Source: Gammaproteobacteria bacterium (GTDB lineage Bacteria; Pseudomonadota; Gammaproteobacteria; UBA9214). Taken from it: DNA of 5,082 nucleotides. Under the pieces are notes generated by a model that ran no database searches, had not been told where the DNA came from, and saw nothing but the letters and a program-made list of their open reading frames with translations. Positions 1-5,082 of the stretch are shown here, in pieces. The DNA lies in NCBI GenBank assembly GCA_030632175.1, contig DAOVVG010000191.1:1-5082 (forward strand), in the 5' to 3' direction. Both the position numbers and the translations under genes were made by a program. The first letter of the stretch is position 1; the number at the start of each line of letters is the position of its first letter.

Positions 1-32
1 AAACTTACTTATATGACATTGAAATAAAGAAA

Positions 33-60
33 ATTATTCTTTTGCTCACGTCCGGGTCAA
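33..60 (-). promoter_or_regulatory. Sigma70-like promoter pointing left out of the window
   Basis: On the minus strand, TTGACC (60-55, five of six to the -35 consensus) is followed after 16 bases by AATAAT (38-33, five of six to TATAAT) in an AT-rich stretch. The transcript would begin near 26 and run off the left edge. It lies about 50 nt beyond the stop of the PAS-GAF-GGDEF-EAL gene, so a gene or small RNA beyond the edge probably has its own promoter. The rest of 1-108 shows no gene and no convincing GC-rich hairpin with a T-tract. Confidence 0.4.
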
Positions 61-108
61 GTCTAATCGCATGGTTTCGGGATGCATGGCTTTCAGGGGG
101 CGTTAATC

Positions 109-3060
109 CTACCTGGGGTTAACCCTAAGTAGCCTCGGGGGGTAATCGGCCCGGTTTTCAGATAGCAGGCGGGTGAATTCCCCGGCGGGCATCGGGCGAT
201 GGTAGAAATATCCCTGGCAGGATAAGCAGCCTTCCTTTTTCAGGAAATCAAGTTGAGTCTGTGTTTCAACACCTTCAGCGATGACCCGGAGGTTGAGGCT
301 TTCCGCCATCAGGATGATGGCGCGAACGATCGCGGCATCGTTGGTATCGGTTGAAATATCACGAACGAAGGACTGATCGATTTTCAGAATATCCAGGGGA
401 AAGCATTTAAGGTAGCTTAATGATGAATAACCGGTGCCGAAATCGTCAATGGCGAGACGGACACCGAGCGCTTTTAAGGCATCCAGCTTCCAGCCGACAT
501 CCTCCGTATCATGCATCAGCATCCCTTCGGTGAATTCCAGTGTCAGCGAGGCCGGGTCAATGCCTGCCTTGCTGGCAAACTGTCTCACCAGGTCCACAAA
601 ATCCTCCTGGCGGAATTGGTACGGGCTGACGTTCACACTCAGCGAGAAATTCTTATGACCACCGCGCTGGGTCTGTGTGAATTCTCTGAGTTGCATACAG
701 GCCGCCTTCAGAACCCACGTTCCGATAGTCAGAATCTGGCTGGTTTCCTCCGCCAGCGGAATGAATTCAGCAGGGGAGACCATGCCGCGCCCGGGGTGCT
801 GCCACCGCAGCAGCGCCTCTGCGCCGATGATCTGCCCGGTCAGGATATCGACCTGCGGCTGGAAGTACAGCTGCAGTTCGTTGTTATTAATTGCGTTGTG
901 CAGGTCATTTTGCAGAGCCAGTCGTTCCATCACGCGCAGTTGCATGGCGGGATGGTAGAACCGGATCATGTCACGACCCTGCTCCTTGGCACGATACATC
1001 GCGGTATCTGCCTGACTTAGCAGGTCCTCTGCATTGTCGGCATCGTACGGAAAGAGCACGATGCCGATACTGAGGGTGACGCGCAGTTCGTGGTTGTCAA
1101 TAAAAACAGGCTTGGCGAGACAGCCCCGTATCTTCTCGGCGATTGCCTGTACATCTGTTGCCACCGAATCCCGGTTGGTGCCGAGATTGGGGAGCAGTAC
1201 GACAAACTCGTCTCCGCCCATGCGCCCCACCGAATCTTCGAAACGCTGCTGCCGGAGCAGGCGTCGGCCAATTTCTTTCAGCAGAAGATCCCCGGTCGGA
1301 TGACCCAGGGAGTCATTAATGGTCTTGAATCCATCCAGGTCGATAAACAGCAGGGCGCCCAACGTATCTTCGCGTGCGGCCCGGGCCAGTGCCTGCTCAA
1401 GCCGGTCGAAAATCAGTGTACGATTCGGCAAATTGGTCAGGTCGTCATGGTACGCCAGGTATTCCATGCGTGTTTCAATGTGCATGCGTTCAATTTCGGC
1501 TGCCGTACGTGCGGCAAAGATCTGTACGATGGACTCGGTATATTCGATATGCTCAATTGGTGTGCGGGACAAGGCAATAAGCAGTCCAAGTGGCTGACCA
1601 CGCGAACCGAACAGGGGGACTCCAATGTAGCCCTCGACACCCATGTTCTCTAGCTTCTCGTCCTTTGGAAACAGTTCTGCGACACTGCAGGGATAGGAGC
1701 AGGTTTCCTTGCCTAGCACATGTGCGCAAGGCGTATGCAGCAGGTCATATTCAAAATTGTCCACGATTTTGCCTTCGGCGCAGACCGATAACGTTTTGAT
1801 AGATTCTCCCCCTGTCGCCAGTTCCCCAACGATTGCAAAGTCCGCGCCAAGCGTTTTGGCCAGTTGCACGGTAATTGCCTCGAAAAAGGACTCGCCAATC
1901 GAGGTGGAGGTACCGAGAACAATATTCTTGATGGCCTCCTCCCTTTGTTTGGTGACAGTGATGTCCTGTACGACCGCAGTAAAAATTTTCTCATCACCCA
2001 GATTAAATTTGGAAATGGAGATCCGCGCAGGGAACTCCTCACCGTTCTTTCTGAGTCCGTATAGTTCATCCCTGGATTCCCTCATTTTTTGGGCAACCGT
2101 GGAACTGTCGGAAAAATCGTTCACGTATGTTCGATGCCTGGCCTGGAACTTCTTCGGGATAAGCATATCGAGTGGCAGGCCCATCACTTCGTCGGCCGTA
2201 TAGCCAAAAGCCTGCTCAGCCTGTTTGTTGAAAAGGATAATTCGCTGGCTTTCATCGACGGAAACGATGGCTTCGTTTGCTATGTCGAAAATACCGGCAA
2301 AACGTGCCTCGCTCTGTTTCAGCGCCTCTTCTGCCCGCCTGCGATCGGTGATGTCCGTGTGTGAACCGGCGAGCCGGACAGGTGTTTGCGAGTCATCCCG
2401 CAAGGCCAGTCCGCGGCACAGTACCCATATATAGTCCCCGGCCTTTGCCCGGATCCGGTACTCCACCCAGAACGAGTCGGTCAGCCCTTCCATGCAGTCC
2501 ACCCATACATCCAGCACCCGGCCCAGGTCCTCGGGATGAATCAGGTCCTGCCAGTCATTGAACCGGTGTGGGATTTCGTTTTCCCGGTAACCGAGCATTT
2601 TCTTCCAGCGTGGTGAGAAATAAATTTCGCCGGTTTTCAGGTCAAAGTCCCAGATGCCGTCGTTGGTTCCGCGCATGACCAGGGCAAGGCGTTGTTCGCC
2701 CTGGCGCAGCTTCTCATCTATATGTTTGCGTTCAGTGATATCCCTGCCATACAAGGCGACGCATTCTTCATCCGGAAACGGCACTATGTAAAAGGAATAG
2801 ATCATTCCCTTGCAGTCAATTTCCCTGCATTGAGTTTCCCCGGACGCAAGCGTATCCGCAACCAGCGGCATCATTTTCTCGAGATCAGTCTTGACGTCGA
2901 CACTGCAACACTTTTGTAACAGTGGTTTGCTGGCGGGATTGGCATACAGGATGCTGCCGTCGATAGTAACTATCACTACGGCATCCGGGTTTTTCTCGGC
3001 AAGCTTTATAAATTGCTTGAGCCTGTCTTCTATTGATTCGTTGTCAGGTGGCGGGGCCAT
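109..3060 (-). CDS. PAS-PAS-PAS-GAF-GGDEF-EAL cyclic-di-GMP cyclase/phosphodiesterase (soluble)
   Basis: Predicted cytoplasmic c-di-GMP enzyme of 983 residues with no membrane segment. Domains in order: PAS 1 (about 16-110, ending YGRDITERK), PAS 2 of PAS_3 type (about 120-240), PAS 3 (about 249-370), GAF (about 385-525), GGDEF (about 530-700) and EAL (about 712-968). The GGDEF domain has metal ligand D574 in FIDLDGFK, an intact GGDEF at 615-619, and an RxxD inhibitory site (RFED, 606-609) at the standard five-residue spacing. The EAL domain has EAL at 748-750, N810, E842, DDFGTG from D872-D873, K893, E929 and Q949, so no catalytic residue is visibly missing. Both activities are therefore possible; which one dominates in the cell cannot be read from sequence. 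The start is the ATG at 3060, which has a strong Shine-Dalgarno site; an in-frame TTG ten codons upstream (3090) is less likely. The stop is TAG. Specific signals are unknown. Confidence 0.95.
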   Translation of the reverse strand: MAPPPDNESIEDRLKQFIKLAEKNPDAVVIVTIDGSILYANPASKPLLQKCCSVDVKTDLEKMMPLVADTLASGETQCREIDCKGMIYSFYIVPFPDEECVALYGRDITERKHIDEKLRQGEQRLALVMRGTNDGIWDFDLKTGEIYFSPRWKKMLGYRENEIPHRFNDWQDLIHPEDLGRVLDVWVDCMEGLTDSFWVEYRIRAKAGDYIWVLCRGLALRDDSQTPVRLAGSHTDITDRRRAEEALKQSEARFAGIFDIANEAIVSVDESQRIILFNKQAEQAFGYTADEVMGLPLDMLIPKKFQARHRTYVNDFSDSSTVAQKMRESRDELYGLRKNGEEFPARISISKFNLGDEKIFTAVVQDITVTKQREEAIKNIVLGTSTSIGESFFEAITVQLAKTLGADFAIVGELATGGESIKTLSVCAEGKIVDNFEYDLLHTPCAHVLGKETCSYPCSVAELFPKDEKLENMGVEGYIGVPLFGSRGQPLGLLIALSRTPIEHIEYTESIVQIFAARTAAEIERMHIETRMEYLAYHDDLTNLPNRTLIFDRLEQALARAAREDTLGALLFIDLDGFKTINDSLGHPTGDLLLKEIGRRLLRQQRFEDSVGRMGGDEFVVLLPNLGTNRDSVATDVQAIAEKIRGCLAKPVFIDNHELRVTLSIGIVLFPYDADNAEDLLSQADTAMYRAKEQGRDMIRFYHPAMQLRVMERLALQNDLHNAINNNELQLYFQPQVDILTGQIIGAEALLRWQHPGRGMVSPAEFIPLAEETSQILTIGTWVLKAACMQLREFTQTQRGGHKNFSLSVNVSPYQFRQEDFVDLVRQFASKAGIDPASLTLEFTEGMLMHDTEDVGWKLDALKALGVRLAIDDFGTGYSSLSYLKCFPLDILKIDQSFVRDISTDTNDAAIVRAIILMAESLNLRVIAEGVETQTQLDFLKKEGCLSCQGYFYHRPMPAGEFTRLLSENRADYPPRLLRVNPR

Positions 3061-3115
3061 GACCTGTCTCCTGAAAGTGCTGGCAAGCAAATTTGTTTGG
3101 CAGGGTGCGTTTCAT
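3044..3115 (-). CDS. Possible 23-residue leader peptide overlapping the downstream start
   Basis: An ATG at 3115 is preceded by GAGGG six bases upstream (3126-3122) and opens a short frame reading MKRTLPNKFACQHFQETGHG and three more residues. It ends at TGA (3046-3044), 17 nt inside the downstream gene, in a different frame. The ribosome binding site and the overlap would suit translational coupling or leader-peptide control. Nothing in the peptide resembles a known attenuator: there is no run of one amino acid and no arrest motif I recognise. It may well be a chance ORF; only the good initiation context makes it worth recording. Confidence 0.2.
   Translation of the reverse strand: MKRTLPNKFACQHFQETGHGPAT
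3067..3072 (-). promoter_or_regulatory. Ribosome binding site that sets the start of the PAS-GAF-GGDEF-EAL gene
   Basis: AGGAGA on the minus strand lies six bases before the ATG at 3060, a near-ideal Shine-Dalgarno match and spacing. The alternative TTG at 3090 lies within the 3080-3103 palindrome and has no comparable purine-rich site upstream, so the ATG is preferred. Confidence 0.75.
3080..3103. repeat. Imperfect 24-bp palindrome in the leader, possible operator
   Basis: A two-fold symmetric element centred between 3091 and 3092: 10 of 12 base pairs between the halves match, around a perfect CAAATTTG core (half-site pattern CTGnCAAnCAAA, where n marks the mismatched positions). It lies seven bases upstream of the Shine-Dalgarno site and downstream of the predicted transcription start. 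With no loop it looks more like a dimeric-repressor site on DNA than an RNA hairpin. The cognate regulator is unknown and function is inferred only from symmetry and position. Confidence 0.45.
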
Positions 3116-3139
3116 ACTTTTCCCTCAGGGTTTCAGTGA

Positions 3140-3168
3140 GATATACCCCGGCCCACTTTCCGTGTGAA
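3140..3168 (-). promoter_or_regulatory. Candidate sigma70-type promoter for the PAS-GAF-GGDEF-EAL gene
   Basis: On the minus strand, TTCACA (3168-3163, five of six to TTGACA) is followed after exactly 17 bases by TATATC (3145-3140, four of six to TATAAT). Transcription would begin near 3133, giving a leader of about 70 nt before the ATG at 3060. The leader would contain the 3080-3103 palindrome and the possible 23-codon leader ORF. The -10 match is modest and the spacer is GC-rich, so this remains a prediction. Confidence 0.4.
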
Positions 3169-3228
3169 TCAATGTGTGGCTACACCCTGTTATCTGCATT
3201 GATAGCGACATCTCTCGGCAAGAACTTG

Positions 3229-3263
3229 AAAAAACCTGAAACATGGAGGAAGCCTGATTTCAG
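3229..3263 (-). terminator. Weak candidate intrinsic terminator after the membrane GGDEF-EAL gene
   Basis: On the minus strand, CTGAAA (3263-3258, overlapping the TGA stop) and TTTCAG (3241-3236) can form a 6-bp stem with a 16-nt loop. One base, G, then separates it from six T (3234-3229). The T-tract is typical, but the stem is short, AT-rich and has a long loop, so termination would probably be inefficient and some read-through into the next gene is likely. Confidence 0.25.
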
Positions 3264-5082
3264 CCAAGGCTTAGTCTTTGCAATAATGAGGCTGAATTCA
3301 CGAAGTCATCCAGCCGCTTTGGCGTGTCAATACCATATCCCTGGATATAATCGACGCCGATCTTGCGCAGCATATCAAGGGTCTCTTTGTTTTCAACGAA
3401 TTCAGCGATCGTTTTTTTGCCCATCACATGACCGATATCGTTGATGGAGCGAACCATTGCCTCATCGATCGGGTCTTCAAAAATATCCTTGACAAAACTA
3501 CCGTCAATCTTGAGGTAATCTACAGGCAGGTTTTTCAGGTATGCGAATGACGAAAGGCCGCTGCCAAAATCGTCAAGCGCAAAGGAGCAGCCGAAATTCT
3601 TCAATTTCGAGATAAACTGTGTTGCTTTACCGAGGTTGGTGATTGCCGCTGTTTCTGTAATTTCAAAACAGATATTTTGGGCAGGAACGTCTGAAGCGGT
3701 GATTAGTTCTACCAGGTAGTCAAGGAAACGGGCGTCATTGATCGACTGGCCGGAGAGGTTGATCGAGAACTGTCCCAGAGATTCAGTGACTGACAGGTTC
3801 CTGCTCATCCATTCAAGTGTATTTTTCACTACCCAGCGATCCAGGGATACCATGAGATTGTAACGCTCGGCTGCCGGGATAAAGGCACCCGGCGGAATGA
3901 TGTTGCCCGCTTCATCTACCATGCGTACCAGGATCTCGATCAACCCGGGCAGTTCGTTGTCTGCGGTGCAAAGCGGTTTTATCTGTTGGCCATGGAGCTG
4001 CAACCTGTTCTTTTCGAGGGCTTCGGTAATTCGTGATACCCACTGCATTTCCCCATAATGCCTGGCAATCGCTGCATCATTTTCCCTGGCAACATGAATC
4101 CGGTTCCGGCCGGCATCCTTGGCACTGTAGCATGCCGCGTCAGCAATGCTCAGGACATTCCCCGTACTATTACTGTACTTGTTGATTAAGACGACACCTA
4201 TGCTTACTCCAACTGAGAATACCTTGTCTTCCCAGGCGAAACGAAATTCCTGAACGGTGTCGAGTAAAATATTTGCTACGTTGATGGTGTACTCAGGCGC
4301 GCAGTGTTCCAGTAATACGCCAAATTCATCGCCTCCCAGGCGGGCCAGGGTATCGTGACCGCGTATTTTCTGCTTCAGCATTACCGCCAGCTGACGTAAC
4401 AGTTCATCACCGGCAACATGGCCACAGGTATCATTCACTATCTTGAACTGGTCCAGGTCGAGATACATCAATGCATGCGTAGCAGCTTCCTGATGCGCAC
4501 TTTCCAGCGCCAGCTGCAGGAGTTCATCGAATTTAATCCGGTTGATCAGGCCGGTAAGGGCATCATGACTGGCCTGGTAGGACAGCTGTTTTCGAAGTGT
4601 ACGTTCCTGGGAGATCTGGTTAAACAGTACATCTTCGGCCTGGGCAGTGCGCCGCATTACAGAGAGCGCAACCAGTATGCCGGTACTGATCACGATGGCC
4701 AGCAGGAGACCAATGTGCAGCACGGTTGTGCGATAAGCTTTTTTTGATTCATCCATCGCGCGCCTGGCAGAAACCTGCTGATACTCGAGCATCTGGACGA
4801 GCTGCGCCAGAACCTCGTCCTGCGCGGGGATGGACTGGTCAAGCAGAACCCTGGTGGCCTGCTCCATATCATCGTCAATCAGTAACTGCACAACTTGCTT
4901 TTGCAAAGGTACAGACTTTATGGTCAGCTTTCCCTGCTCCGTGTGAAGTTTCAGTTCTTCAGGATCCAGCTTCTTTTCGCTGAGCGCAATACGGGCCACG
5001 GCAAAATCTGTTGCCAGGGTGTTAAAATGCATGTACTCCTCATCCCGTTCAAATGGATCATCCATGCTCGCCATTCTCAGCA
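3260..5082 (-). CDS. Membrane-anchored GGDEF-EAL cyclic-di-GMP cyclase/phosphodiesterase, 5' end outside the window
   Basis: Partial gene: the frame stays open to the window edge. Residues are counted from the first in-window ATG (5074), which is probably internal. Residues 1-113 are helical and charged and look like the end of a periplasmic four-helix-bundle sensor. A hydrophobic segment at about 117-139 is bounded by RR and leads into a short helical linker with no obvious HAMP. A periplasmic sensor of this type needs a first transmembrane helix, which is absent here, so the true start should lie to the right. GGDEF domain (about 163-329): D206 in LDLDQFK, GGDEF at 247-251, inhibitory RxxD (RGHD) at 238-241. 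EAL domain (about 345-592): the signature is EIL (380-382) instead of EAL, but the metal-binding Glu is kept, with N439, E471, D501-D502, K522, E558 and Q578. Both activities are plausible. It precedes the PAS/GAF paralogue by 199 nt on the same strand. Confidence 0.93.
   Translation of the reverse strand, partial: LRMASMDDPFERDEEYMHFNTLATDFAVARIALSEKKLDPEELKLHTEQGKLTIKSVPLQKQVVQLLIDDDMEQATRVLLDQSIPAQDEVLAQLVQMLEYQQVSARRAMDESKKAYRTTVLHIGLLLAIVISTGILVALSVMRRTAQAEDVLFNQISQERTLRKQLSYQASHDALTGLINRIKFDELLQLALESAHQEAATHALMYLDLDQFKIVNDTCGHVAGDELLRQLAVMLKQKIRGHDTLARLGGDEFGVLLEHCAPEYTINVANILLDTVQEFRFAWEDKVFSVGVSIGVVLINKYSNSTGNVLSIADAACYSAKDAGRNRIHVARENDAAIARHYGEMQWVSRITEALEKNRLQLHGQQIKPLCTADNELPGLIEILVRMVDEAGNIIPPGAFIPAAERYNLMVSLDRWVVKNTLEWMSRNLSVTESLGQFSINLSGQSINDARFLDYLVELITASDVPAQNICFEITETAAITNLGKATQFISKLKNFGCSFALDDFGSGLSSFAYLKNLPVDYLKIDGSFVKDIFEDPIDEAMVRSINDIGHVMGKKTIAEFVENKETLDMLRKIGVDYIQGYGIDTPKRLDDFVNSASLLQRLSLG

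Noticed and set aside
26..42. AAAGAA / TTCTTT inverted repeat with a 5-nt loop downstream of the last gene
   Set aside because: All-AT stem except one pair, no T-tract in the minus direction; too weak for an intrinsic terminator and it overlaps a better-supported promoter.
69..98. Two imperfect direct copies of GCATGG followed by TTTCGGG or CTTTCAGGG
   Set aside because: Only two short imperfect copies with no associated element; probably chance.
116..125. Perfect 10-bp palindrome GGGTTAACCC near the end of the PAS-GAF-GGDEF-EAL gene
   Set aside because: Lies within the last codons (RVNP), has no loop or T-tract, and a palindrome this short can arise by chance.
434..2203. Several plus-strand frames of 60-187 codons opposite the PAS-GAF-GGDEF-EAL gene, including 511-1020, 1090-1653 and 1709-2203
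   Set aside because: They are fully antisense to a well-supported conserved protein, show no recognisable domains, and overlap each other in different frames; they are by-products of the coding composition.
3061..3259. c-di-GMP riboswitch in the leader of a c-di-GMP enzyme gene
   Set aside because: The region lacks the conserved GEMM-type core and paired helices that I could recognise, and the predicted leader is short.
3412..4745. Two A7 runs in the membrane GGDEF-EAL gene (minus strand at 3418-3412 and 4745-4739), possible slippage sites
   Set aside because: Both fall in Lys-Lys codons of an intact frame, and the alternative frame I followed past the second run soon stops. No stimulatory structure was seen.

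Overview
The window holds two large genes, both on the minus strand. Each encodes a multidomain cyclic-di-GMP signalling protein with a GGDEF (diguanylate cyclase) domain followed by an EAL (phosphodiesterase) domain. Mid-range GC, Shine-Dalgarno sites and a GGDEF-EAL pair with PAS/GAF and membrane sensor modules suggest a Gram-negative bacterium. A proteobacterium, probably a gammaproteobacterium, is my best guess. That is inference from architecture, because no marker gene is present.

Layout in the direction of transcription (right to left): (1) 5082-3260, a membrane-anchored GGDEF-EAL protein whose N-terminus lies beyond the right edge; its reading frame is open to the last base. (2) 3259-3061, a 199-nt intergenic stretch. 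It holds a weak possible terminator after the first gene, a plausible sigma70-type promoter (about 3140-3168), a possible 23-codon leader ORF (3115-3044), an imperfect 24-bp palindrome (3080-3103) and a good ribosome binding site (3067-3072). (3) 3060-109, a soluble PAS-PAS-PAS-GAF-GGDEF-EAL protein of 983 residues. (4) 108-1, no gene, but a good sigma70-like promoter pointing left out of the window (33-60), so a separate transcription unit probably starts just beyond the left edge.

Both proteins keep the GGDEF active-site motif, the RxxD inhibitory-site motif and the acidic, Asn, Lys and Gln residues of the EAL catalytic centre. On sequence alone, each could both make c-di-GMP from GTP and degrade it to pGpG. 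One reads the periplasm or membrane, the other reads cytoplasmic signals through four sensor domains, so the pair may feed two kinds of input into one c-di-GMP pool.

I see no mobile element, CRISPR array, tRNA or rRNA, and no clearly new system. The most interesting parts are the structured intergenic leader and the possible ligand chemistry of the sensor domains.
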